In this document: positions 24,381 to 31,839 of the stretch, in pieces
Numbering within the stretch: the first letter of the stretch is position 1
How the letters are laid out: each line of letters begins with the position of its first letter
DNA from: Microcoleus sp. bin38.metabat.b11b12b14.051
GTDB lineage: Bacteria > Cyanobacteriota > Cyanobacteriia > Cyanobacteriales > Microcoleaceae
Length of the DNA: 40,502 nt
NCBI RefSeq assembly: GCF_013299165.1
Contig: NZ_JAAFKD010000045.1
Coordinates: 1-40,502 of the forward strand
Reading direction: 5' to 3'
Notes under the pieces: generated by a model
What the model was told of the DNA's origin: nothing
The model's database searches: none
The model's input: the letters and a program-made list of their open reading frames with translations, nothing else
Position numbers and translations under genes: made by a program

Positions 24381-24534
24381 TAATGCGACCTGGACTGTTT
24401 AACTTAAGCTTCAGCCAGTATCGAATCCAGTTTTCTGTGCAGCAGCGAACAATGATAAAATTGGTAAAAATCTCAAGAACCGCTGGCGCCTGTTCGCGCA
24501 ACGCCCGAATGTCCGGTGGCTCTTTCGTATCCAT
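24322..24534 (-). CDS. Small hypothetical protein, uncertain
   Basis: A 70-residue reading frame opens with MDTKEPPDIRALREQAPAVL and has a hydrophobic, aromatic middle (FTNFIIVRCC, NWIRYWLKLKL). The last 20 residues are encoded by one of the AGAAACCGGGTTTCT repeats, so the natural end may have been overwritten by repeat insertion. I do not recognise it. The N-terminal 50 residues look protein-like, but there is no clear ribosome-binding site. Confidence 0.35.
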   Translation of the reverse strand: MDTKEPPDIRALREQAPAVLEIFTNFIIVRCCTENWIRYWLKLKLNSPGRIKPQKPGFWLDFSFLIANFS

Positions 24535-24677
24535 CCGCTGACAATTTCCAGATTACCATCGGGATACTGTCAGTCAAACGATTTTAGATTTTAGATTTAC
24601 TCCACAGATCGATCTGGGAGATTCAACTTTGGTCTAAAATTTGGAAATCTCCACGACTTAAGTCGGGGAAGTGAACC

Positions 24678-24708
24678 AGTTTTTGAGCGGGTCAAAAACT
24701 ATTATAAT
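24678..24708 (+). promoter_or_regulatory. Probable psbZ promoter with overlapping inverted repeat
   Basis: TATAAT at 24703-24708 is a perfect -10 box; TTTTGA at 24681-24686 with 16-nt spacing is a weak -35. Inverted repeat AGTTTTTGA-GCGGG-TCAAAAACT (24678-24700) fills the space between them, a position typical for a repressor or activator site. It ends 78 bp before the psbZ ATG. Confidence 0.5.
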
Positions 24709-24777
24709 CTGGAATGTTTATCCAGATTATCACAAACTATTTCTCAACAACGCACGGCTATATCGAAAGGAGAAAAA

Positions 24778-24969
24778 ATGTTATCAATTCTGTTTCAAGT
24801 GGTTTTACTAGCTTTGGTACTGCTGTCTTTTGTGATGGTTGTTGGCGTCCCGGTTGCCTATGCCACTCCCCAAAACTGGAATCAGTCTAAAACACTGATT
24901 TATGCTGGTTCAGGTCTCTGGTTTTTGCTGGTTATTGCAGTGGGTGTCTTAAACTTTTTGGTGGTTTAA
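24778..24969 (+). CDS. psbZ: Photosystem II protein PsbZ (Ycf9)
   Basis: The 63-residue product matches PsbZ closely: MLSILFQVVLLALVLLSFVM, then VVGVPVAYATPQNW and a second span GLWFLLVIAVGVLNFLVV. PsbZ is a two-helix thylakoid membrane subunit of the photosystem II core, located near CP43 and helping antenna stability. Length is normal (62-63). AAAGGAG lies 8 nt before the ATG. It is followed on the same strand by ribH, an arrangement I recall from other cyanobacteria. This gene is strong evidence that the window comes from an oxygenic phototroph. Confidence 0.96.
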   Translation: MLSILFQVVLLALVLLSFVMVVGVPVAYATPQNWNQSKTLIYAGSGLWFLLVIAVGVLNFLVV

Positions 24970-25179
24970 TTTCGCCTCGTACTATTGAAGGAAGAAGGTA
25001 AAAGGTAGAAAGCTGAAGGCATTCATCAGCAATCTGAAGATATTCGGCATCCGGTAGAAGCTGAAGATTCCCCATGAAGCCAGAACTTGTCTGTTTTTGC
25101 GATCGAGATGTTTCGGCTTTCTAAATTTTGCCTTCTCGCCAACTAAAAAATTAAAATCTAAAATCTAAAGTAGAACATT

Positions 25180-25767
25180 ATGGCAGTTTTCGAGGGAAGT
25201 TTTACTCAGACAGAATCTTTACGGTTTGCAATTGTGATCGGTCGTTTTAACGATTTGATTGTCAACAAACTTTTGGCAGGATGTGAAGATTGTTTGAAAC
25301 GCCACGGGGTTGATATCAATCCTCATGGAAATCAAGTTGATTTTTATTGGGTTCCAGGATGTTTTGAGATTCCTTTGGTGGCCCGCAAAGCTGCTCTTTC
25401 TGGCCGCTACGATGCGGTAATCTGTCTGGGTGCGGTAATTCGGGGCCAAACTCCGCATTTCGATTTTGTAGCTGGTGAGGTTTCTAAAGGAATTGCTGCG
25501 GCTGCTTTTCAAACTGGTGTGCCGGTGATTTTTGGGGTGGTGACGACTGACACGATGCAGCAAGCTTTGGAAAGGGCCGGAATTAAGAGTAATTTGGGCT
25601 GGAATTATGCGATGAGTGCTCTGGAAATGGGCACTTTGATGCGTCAAGTTAATGGTTTGGGCGCAAACTCTTACGGACAATTGGCTGCTGCGTCTGCTAC
25701 GCAGGTGCTTGCTGGTGACGCTAGTCGGGCGATCGCCCCTGATGTATCCTCGAATCAAATGGTGTAA
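25180..25767 (+). CDS. ribH: 6,7-dimethyl-8-ribityllumazine synthase
   Basis: The 195-residue product is lumazine synthase, which joins 5-amino-6-ribitylaminouracil with a four-carbon phosphate in riboflavin synthesis. Family blocks are present: VIGRFNDLIVNKLLAGCEDCL, WVPGCFEIPLVARK, ICLGAVIRGQTPHFDFVAGEVSKG, VPVIFGVVTTDTMQQALERAG and the C-terminal helix NYAMSALEMGTLMRQV. The core ends near residue 160; the last 35 residues are a low-conservation tail (QLAAASATQVLAG and onward), longer than in most bacteria. The mature enzyme usually forms pentamers or 60-mers. The gene follows psbZ by 210 bp of A/G-rich spacer. Confidence 0.96.
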   Translation: MAVFEGSFTQTESLRFAIVIGRFNDLIVNKLLAGCEDCLKRHGVDINPHGNQVDFYWVPGCFEIPLVARKAALSGRYDAVICLGAVIRGQTPHFDFVAGEVSKGIAAAAFQTGVPVIFGVVTTDTMQQALERAGIKSNLGWNYAMSALEMGTLMRQVNGLGANSYGQLAAASATQVLAGDASRAIAPDVSSNQMV

Positions 25768-25790
25768 GTTGGGCCAGAGGTTTCACCAGA

Positions 25791-26206
25791 TACTGTGCGA
25801 GGCCGAGAAACCGGGTTTCTATGAGTTTAATCGCCAGCTACGAAAAATCTACGCAGAAACCCGGTTTCTGAGATACTGTGCGAGGCCGAGAAACCGGGTT
25901 TCTACGAGTTTAATCGCCAGTTACAAGAAATCTACGCAGAAACCCGGTTTCACCAGATGTGCGCGAGGCCGAGAAACCGGGTTTCTATGAGTTTTGCAAC
26001 AAGTTACGAAAAATCTACGCAGAAACCCGGTTTCACCAGATGGTGCGCGAGGCCGAGAAACCGGGTTTCTACGAGTTTAATCGCCAGTTACGAGAAATCT
26101 ACCGATAAACCCGGTTTCTGAGATACTGTGCGAGGCCGAGAAACCGGGTTTCTACGAGTTTAATCGCCAGTTACAAGAAATCTACCGAGAAACCCGGTTT
26201 CTGAGA
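25791..26206. repeat. Five tandem ~83-bp units with paired palindromes
   Basis: Units begin near 25791, 25874, 25958, 26041 and 26124. Each runs TGTGCGAGGCCGAGAAACCG, GGTTTCTA(C/T)GAG, a middle such as TTTAATCGCCAGTTACGA, then AAATCTACGCAGAAACCCGG and TTTC. Both ends are AGAAACC-GGTTTCT palindromes, so each unit can form two small hairpins or one large one. Unit 3 has a different middle (TTTTGCAACAAGTTACG). It lies between ribH and rimO; no reading frame is supported. Confidence 0.9.
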
Positions 26207-26291
26207 CAATAAGACCAAGACCTTGCCAACAGTCAACGTGTGTGATACCATAAAATGTTCTTAGAAATAGCGCAACACTAACTATTACTGC

Positions 26292-27614
26292 ATGGCAACG
26301 AAGCCAACGATCGCATTTACGCACCTCGGCTGCGAAAAAAATCGCATTGATACCGAACACATGATTGGCTTGCTGGCTCAAGCGGGCTATGAAGTCGATT
26401 CTAATGAAGAATTAGCCGATTATGTTGTAGTCAATACTTGCAGTTTTATCCAAGCTGCGCGAGAAGAGTCAGTCCGCACTTTGGTAGAATTGGCAGAAGC
26501 TAATAAAAAAGTAGTCATTACCGGCTGCATGGCACAGCATTTTCAACAACAATTGCTGGACGAATTGCCCGAAGCAGTCGCAATTGTCGGCACGGGCGAC
26601 TATCATAAAATTGTCGATGTGATGCAAAGGGTCGAAAAGGGCGATCGAGTTTCCCTCGTCTCTAGTGAACCTACTTACATCGCTGACGAAACTACTCCTC
26701 GCTATCGCACAACATCGGAAGGTGTCGCTTATCTGCGAATCGCAGAAGGCTGTGACTACCGTTGCGCTTTTTGCATTATCCCGCACTTGCGCGGAAATCA
26801 ACGATCGCGCACGATCGAATCTATTGTGGCCGAAGCTAAGCAATTGGCGTCCGAAGGTGTCAAAGAAATTATCTTAATTTCTCAAATTACCACTAACTAC
26901 GGCAAAGATATCTATGGTGAACCGAAATTAGCCGAACTACTTCGCGCTTTGGGTGAAGTAAATGTGCCTTGGATTCGGATGCACTACGCCTATCCTACAG
27001 GTTTGACTCCCCAAGTTGTCGCGGCAATCTGCGAAACGCCCAACGTTTTGCCTTATTTGGATTTACCCCTGCAACATTCGCACCCGGAAATTCTGCGGGC
27101 GATGAATCGACCTTTTCAAGCTGGGATTAATGATGCTATAGTCGATAGGCTCAAAGCAGCAATTCCCAACGCCGTGATGCGGACAACTTTTATAGTTGGC
27201 TTTCCGGGCGAAACCGACGAACACGCAGCACACTTGCTGGAATTTGTCAAGCGCCACGAATTCGATCACGTCGGAGTATTCGTATTTTCGCCCGAAGAAG
27301 GCACCCCAGCCTTCAGCTTGCCCCAGCAAATACCAGCAGAAATCATGGAAATGCGCCGCAATTCGGTAATGGCGGCACAACAACCTATATCATTGAAAAA
27401 GAATCAAGAGTCTGTCGGTCAGGTAGTTGATGTCCTGATAGAACAAGAACAGCCAGAGACAGGCGAGTTGATTGGTAGATCCGCCCGGTTTTCCCCAGAA
27501 GTAGATGGACTCGTCTATGTGACAGGAGAAGCACGCCTGGGATCGATCGTACCTGTGAAAATTACGAGTTCAGATGTCTACGACCTCTACGGTCAAGTAA
27601 ATTTTGGATTTTAG
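26292..27614 (+). CDS. rimO: Ribosomal protein S12 methylthiotransferase RimO
   Basis: The 440-residue product is RimO, a radical-SAM enzyme that adds a methylthio group to an Asp of ribosomal protein S12. The N-terminal domain has its three cluster cysteines in LGCEKNRID (C14), NTCSF and TGCMAQ. The radical-SAM motif is GCDYRCAFCIIPHLRG (C154, C158, C161). The TRAM domain ends the protein (VLIEQEQPETGELIGRSARF onward). The motif HLGCEKNRIDTE separates RimO from the related MiaB. ATG 26292 leaves the normal N-terminus. The gene is alone between two repeat-rich gaps. Confidence 0.95.
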   Translation: MATKPTIAFTHLGCEKNRIDTEHMIGLLAQAGYEVDSNEELADYVVVNTCSFIQAAREESVRTLVELAEANKKVVITGCMAQHFQQQLLDELPEAVAIVGTGDYHKIVDVMQRVEKGDRVSLVSSEPTYIADETTPRYRTTSEGVAYLRIAEGCDYRCAFCIIPHLRGNQRSRTIESIVAEAKQLASEGVKEIILISQITTNYGKDIYGEPKLAELLRALGEVNVPWIRMHYAYPTGLTPQVVAAICETPNVLPYLDLPLQHSHPEILRAMNRPFQAGINDAIVDRLKAAIPNAVMRTTFIVGFPGETDEHAAHLLEFVKRHEFDHVGVFVFSPEEGTPAFSLPQQIPAEIMEMRRNSVMAAQQPISLKKNQESVGQVVDVLIEQEQPETGELIGRSARFSPEVDGLVYVTGEARLGSIVPVKITSSDVYDLYGQVNFGF

Positions 27615-27875
27615 ATTTTGGATTTTAGATTGAAGAATTGACTTCACCGAAAAATGTGGGGGTGGAACTTTAGTCTAAAATTTGAGGATTGACCCTCATG
27701 AGTGTCCAAGGCTTGTATCCGTTTTTGGCCGGGGTCAAGTCAAGCGTGTTACTATAGCGATCGCCTGAGACCGTGTGGCGAAAAAAACCGGACACCAGCC
27801 ACAAATAATTAGCTGATTCTGCAAGAAAAGTAACAATTAGTGCCAGATTGTGCAAAGATATGTAGAAAAGGGGCT

Positions 27876-27912
27876 TTAACAGTTGACAGTTGACAGTTGA
27901 CAGTTGACAGCG
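27876..27912. repeat. GACAGTT tandem heptamer tract
   Basis: Four to five copies of the heptamer AGTTGAC lie in the gap between rimO and the RNA helicase gene. The motif also occurs at 14424-14482 and 20045-20390. Within 27615-28200 I see no gene; a CCCCGTCGGGG hairpin is near 27990. Confidence 0.75.
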
Positions 27913-28189
27913 AAGTTTTTAGGCAGGGGATTTAACCCCCTATGCTTTGGTAAACTTTTTTACCCCCTCTCTGGCAATCGACCCGCCCCGTCGGGGTGAG
28001 GTTATCTCTACAGAACGATCGGAGAATTTTAACGAATTTAATGTTTTGTTTCTGAATGTAAAGAGTTATGATGATAGCAAGCCAGAAATAAGCGGGGAGA
28101 ATTTGAGATTGCTTCGCCGTCCGCCCTACACCACAACGGTATCCCGAAAGAGTGTTGAGATGGATAGGCGGTAACGGTCGCTGCACCCC

Positions 28190-28600
28190 CTGTTGAATCC
28201 CGCAGGCGACGGATTGCGGGATAGCGCCTGAACCAACAAAACTGTAACTACCATGCAGGTAGTAAAGTGGGGCTGGTCATGATCCTCACTATAAAAAGCC
28301 CGCGTAGGGAAAGCTTGCAAGTACCTCAAAGGAAGTCCAATGTACTATTTTAAGAATGTTGGAAGCCGATAACTCGATCGCTGGCGGTTGGTATCGGTGA
28401 TGTCACAAAATCAAAGACGGCTGTCGAATCGGTAAATTTAGTCACCATCGACGGAGCTGCCCTATACTCGATTGCTATTTAAAAAGGTGCGCGCAGGCGC
28501 AGCACCGTACAGAACTCATAGATGAGTTCCTGCCCTAGAGCAGAAATCCGCATCCGAGTTGGGCGACTTAGAAGGCTAAGACTCGTTATTAGGAGCATTA
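28190..28600 (+). promoter_or_regulatory. Long structured leader of the DEAD-box helicase gene
   Basis: Roughly 400 nt without a credible gene contain several local stems: CCCGCA/TGCGGG (about 28199-28221), CTACC/GGTAG (near 28248-28262), GGTGC/GCACC (28486-28506), GAACTCAT/ATGAGTTC (28512-28529) and CTTAG-AAGG-CTAAG (28567-28580) just before the AGGAG ribosome-binding site (28591-28595). Helicase mRNAs of the CrhR/CsdA type commonly carry long leaders linked to cold or redox control; here that role is inferred from position and structure only. Confidence 0.5.
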
Positions 28601-30073
28601 ATGAATTTATTGTTTGAAGGCTTGGGTCTTTCGGAAGAACTCGTTCTCCATCTGGAAACACTCGGCTTTACAGAACCTACTCCCATCCAAGTACAAGCAA
28701 TTCCGCACCTGCTAGCAGGCCGCGACGTTGTAGGACAAGCCCAAACTGGAACGGGCAAAACAGCAGCATTCTCGTTGCCCATCTTGGAGCGGATTGATTT
28801 AGATGTAACTGCGGTACAAGCATTGGTACTGACGCCGACTCGCGAATTGGCGATGCAGGTAACTGAAGCTATCCGCGATTTGAGCGGGATCAGCAGCGAC
28901 GGCCCGGTAAAAGTGGGTCGCTCCTTGCAAGTTCTGACGGTATACGGCGGTCAATCGATCGATCGCCAAATGCAGCGTTTGAAGCGCGGCGTTCACATCG
29001 TTGTCGGTACACCCGGACGCATCTTAGATATGCTCAGCCGCGGCAGCCTGAAACTAGACAAGGTACAGTGGCTAGTTTTGGACGAAGCTGACGAAATGCT
29101 GAGCATGGGCTTTATCCAAGATGTGGAAAAAATCTTGGATGCTGCACCAAAAGACCGTCAAACAGCATTTTTCTCGGCGACGATGGAAGCTTCCATTCGG
29201 AAATTGGTAGCGCGGCATTTGCGTAACCCAGTCAACGTCACCGTAGAACAGCCAAAAGCAACACCGAAGCGCATCAGCCAAGGCGTGTACATGATTCCCC
29301 GCGGCTGGTCGAAAGCAAGAGCTTTGCAGCCAATTCTAGAAATGGAAGACCCAGAATCTGCATTGATTTTTGTGCGGACGCGGCAGTCGGCGGCGGAACT
29401 TACCAGCCAACTGCAAGCAGCAGGCCACAGCGTTGATGAGTATCACGGTAATTTGAATCAGGCACAGCGGGAACGCTTGCTGCATCGGTTCCGTCAATGT
29501 CAAGTCCGCTGGGTAGTGGCGACTGATATTGCGGCACGAGGTTTGGACGTGGATCACTTGACTCACGTAATTAACTACGATTTGCCCGATAGCGTAGAAA
29601 GCTACGTTCACCGGATCGGACGCACGGGCCGCGCTGGCCGCGAAGGAACTGCGATCACGCTGATTCAACCAGTCGATCGTCGCAAATTGCGCTTGATTGA
29701 ACGCCACGTGCGATCGAGCTTGACTGTACGAAACATTCCGACACGCGCGCAAATTGAAGCGCGTCAGTTGGAAAAGATGCAGGGTAAAGTTCGCGAAGCT
29801 TTGGCTGGCGAACGGATGGCATCTTTCTTACCTCTGGTGTCTCAGTTGTCCGAAGAGTACGACGCCCACGCGATCGCGGCTGCTGCTTTGCAAATGGCCT
29901 TCGATCAAAGCCGTCCGGCTTGGATGGGTGCTGATTACGCTCAACAAGAAGATCCCCCGATTGGTGGAGAAAACAGCGTCAAGCCAATCTTGATCAAGAA
30001 GCGGGCTAAGACTGGTGCCCCGACCAATTCTGTGGGTTCGAGCGTTCCTGCTCCCGTTCCTCAGAACAGCTAA
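28601..30073 (+). CDS. crhR: DEAD-box RNA helicase, CrhR/DeaD type
   Basis: The 490-residue product is an ATP-dependent RNA helicase that remodels RNA structure, in cyanobacteria typically induced by cold. Helicase motifs in order: Q motif FTEPTPIQ (24-31), AQTGTGKT (46-53), PTRELAMQ near 80, GTPGRILD near 138, DEAD in VLDEADEML near 156, SAT near 190, IFVRTRQSA near 255, ARGLDVDH near 318 and HRIGRTGRAGREG near 345. A C-terminal domain of about 110 residues follows, without the glycine-rich tail of some relatives. Length agrees with Synechocystis CrhR. AGGAG lies 5 nt before the ATG. The symbol is by similarity of length and layout; deaD would be the cautious name. Confidence 0.92.
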   Translation: MNLLFEGLGLSEELVLHLETLGFTEPTPIQVQAIPHLLAGRDVVGQAQTGTGKTAAFSLPILERIDLDVTAVQALVLTPTRELAMQVTEAIRDLSGISSDGPVKVGRSLQVLTVYGGQSIDRQMQRLKRGVHIVVGTPGRILDMLSRGSLKLDKVQWLVLDEADEMLSMGFIQDVEKILDAAPKDRQTAFFSATMEASIRKLVARHLRNPVNVTVEQPKATPKRISQGVYMIPRGWSKARALQPILEMEDPESALIFVRTRQSAAELTSQLQAAGHSVDEYHGNLNQAQRERLLHRFRQCQVRWVVATDIAARGLDVDHLTHVINYDLPDSVESYVHRIGRTGRAGREGTAITLIQPVDRRKLRLIERHVRSSLTVRNIPTRAQIEARQLEKMQGKVREALAGERMASFLPLVSQLSEEYDAHAIAAAALQMAFDQSRPAWMGADYAQQEDPPIGGENSVKPILIKKRAKTGAPTNSVGSSVPAPVPQNS

Positions 30074-30081
30074 TTTGTAGG

Positions 30082-30150
30082 GTGCGCTTCGGCGCACTTT
30101 ACTTTGGAATATGTGTAGAGATGCGAGATCGCGTCTCTACTTTGTTTTGT
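30082..30150 (+). terminator. Terminators after the helicase gene
   Basis: Two hairpins follow the stop: GTGCGC-TTCG-GCGCAC (30082-30097) with a stable TTCG loop, and GTAGAGATGC-GAGATC-GCGTCTCTAC (30115-30140) followed by a T-rich run TTTGTTTTGTT. The second is the better terminator. Confidence 0.6.
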
Positions 30151-30235
30151 TGATCTCTCTCTTCTATTCCTCTGTGTACTCTGCGCTCTCTGCGGTTAAA
30201 TCATCCAAAAACAACCGTAAACGATATAAATAAAG

Positions 30236-30497
30236 ATGCAAGTTAGCGATCGGACAATTTCTGTCACTAATTCTACGCTGAGTACGTTAATTGAAGAATT
30301 GGGTACTGAGTGTCAAAATGTTATTACTTTAATCCATCAGCTTCAGTTACCTTGTTTGAGCGATCGACAAAAAGCTGAAATTATAGCAGAGTTTCTGAGT
30401 GCTGCAATTCACCTGAACGTGCATTGCGGAGAGGATTTTTCAGACACAAATTGCTGAGAAAATGGCAAAATTGTCGGATGATGATGAAGAGGATTAG
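30236..30497 (+). pseudogene. Small conserved-looking gene with a frameshift
   Basis: A 73-residue frame (MQVSDRTISVTNSTLSTLIE onward) ends in TGA at 30457. If one T is removed from the T5 run at 30436-30440, the frame continues as CGEDFQTQIAEKMAKLSDDD and EED to a stop at 30495-30497, giving about 86 residues with an acidic tail. The continuation keeps the helical, acidic character of the upstream part, which argues for a recent frameshift or a sequence error rather than two genes. Function unknown. The N-terminal part is mostly helical without membrane spans. Confidence 0.55.
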
Positions 30498-30675
30498 GAG
30501 GATTTGGGCGATCGCACACCAGTATCTGTAGGGTGTGTCGCCCTCTGAAATCTCTAAACGCGAGCGAAAATCTAATAGCGACGCACCTTACACATTGAAT
30601 GAACAGAACAAACCCAACAATTGTTATGTAGCAAGATTTTTCCTAAACGGTATTACTATGAAAATTCTCAGAAAT

Positions 30676-30950
30676 AAGAAGGACTGAAGTCCTCACTACG
30701 AACCTGAAGTAAGAAGGACTGAAGTCCTCACTACGAACCTGAAGTAAGAAGGACTGAAGTCCTCACTACGAACCTGAAGTAAGAAGGACTGAAGTCCTCA
30801 CTACAAACCTGAAGTAAGAAGGACTGAAGTCCTCACTACAAACCTGAAGTAAGAAGGACTGAAGTCCTCACTACGAACCTGAAGTAAGAAGGACTGAAGT
30901 CCTCACTACGAACCTGAAGTAAGAAGGACTGAAGTCCTCACTACAAACCT
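30676..30950. repeat. Eight perfect-spaced 35-bp tandem repeats
   Basis: Copies begin at 30676, 30711, 30746, 30781, 30816, 30851, 30886 and 30921. The unit is AAGAAGGACTGAAGTCCTCA followed by CTAC(G/A)AACCTGAAGT, with an AGGACT-GA-AGTCCT palindrome inside. The only variable base (G or A) reads G,G,G,A,A,G,G,A along the array. It stops right at the 3' end of the secreted hypothetical gene. There are no spacers, so it is not a CRISPR array. Confidence 0.92.
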
Positions 30951-30958
30951 CTAATATT

Positions 30959-31519
30959 TTAGTTGAGCTGGGTGCCGACAATAATCTTTTGCACGCGATC
31001 GCCTTTAAGTTCAACAACCAAATTAGAAGCCTTTTGGTTGTTACTGTAAGTCCACTTAGTGATTCCTTTCTCGACAGATTGCGAACCGTAACTGTAAGTT
31101 TTAAGGACTTTTTGGCTCTTATCTCCTACCTTAATACTATTAAGTGTCGCGAACTTGGGATTTGTAGTAGAAATTAAATAAACTTTGCCTTCCCAAGCTG
31201 CTACTGTCAATTTCGAGTAGGTTAGAGTCCGAATCTTGCCGCCGATCGCCTTACTGCCCGGTTTAGTTTCGTCACGCTCCGGTTTGCCCAACTTGCGTTT
31301 CGCCTCTTCCACAGACATCCCCAAGCGCACCCCGCCAATCCCCAAGCGCGAATAGTCGATCGCCGCCGGCTTTTGTGTGGCGTTCAGCATTTTTTCTAGG
31401 GCGACAACAGTTTGATTCATACCAGCAACAGGGCGAACCAAAGCAGCAAATCCAAAGCTCGAAATCGCGATATTCAGCATGATGCCAGCGACGGCTGTTG
31501 TCACAAACAATCTTACCAT
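30959..31519 (-). CDS. Secreted hypothetical protein
   Basis: The 186-residue product starts with an N-terminal hydrophobic segment (MVRLFVTTAVAGIMLNIAIS) that looks like a signal peptide or anchor, with cleavage possible after FGFAAL or further on. No lipobox Cys is present. The mature part has SRLGIGGVRLGMSVEEAKRK (55-75), a pattern seen in small periplasmic proteins with a two-helix, four-strand SmpA/BLIP-like fold, then repeated short strands (TLTYSKLTVAAWEGKVYLI). I do not recognise a specific family and assign no function. The stop codon abuts the eight-copy repeat array. Confidence 0.75.
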   Translation of the reverse strand: MVRLFVTTAVAGIMLNIAISSFGFAALVRPVAGMNQTVVALEKMLNATQKPAAIDYSRLGIGGVRLGMSVEEAKRKLGKPERDETKPGSKAIGGKIRTLTYSKLTVAAWEGKVYLISTTNPKFATLNSIKVGDKSQKVLKTYSYGSQSVEKGITKWTYSNNQKASNLVVELKGDRVQKIIVGTQLN

Positions 31520-31839
31520 TTTTCTATACCTTTATTTTGCAGTTTATTCCTGCAATACCCCGTTATATCCGGATCAATACTAATGATTGCGGGCGAATAA
31601 AATTCGCTCCTATACAGCCAAACTCCGCCTGCGAGGACTCAAGGAGTAAGGATATTTATCTCCCAAAATATAACATAGAGAAACTCGCTTTCAGCAGGGG
31701 GGCTAGCCCAGCGATCGCCCTAATTTTGGGTTTTCTGAATACCAACACCATTTTACGTTTAATTAGCGCAAATACTTCATCACCGGAATGGGTGTGATAT
31801 CCTAACAAAAGCCGTTTTTCCATAAAATCCGCAATTTAG

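Noticed and set aside
25791..26206. CRISPR array or protein-coding repeat
   Set aside because: The sequence between palindromes is nearly the same in every unit, so there are no spacers. Frames through it are repeat-encoded and end arbitrarily.
27932..28329. Small frames in the helicase leader (75-84 residues, both strands), including a possible tnpB C-terminus ending near 28207
   Set aside because: The peptides are low in complexity or match nothing I recognise, and the region is better explained by RNA stems. The tnpB resemblance was too short.
28338..28365. LexA-like box (AGTACATTGGACT on the minus strand) upstream of the helicase gene
   Set aside because: It misses a key position of the cyanobacterial consensus as I remember it, and the distance to the gene is long. 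Not strong enough to report as a site.
30676..30950. CRISPR array
   Set aside because: The 35-bp units are directly adjacent with no unique spacers, and no cas gene is present in the window.
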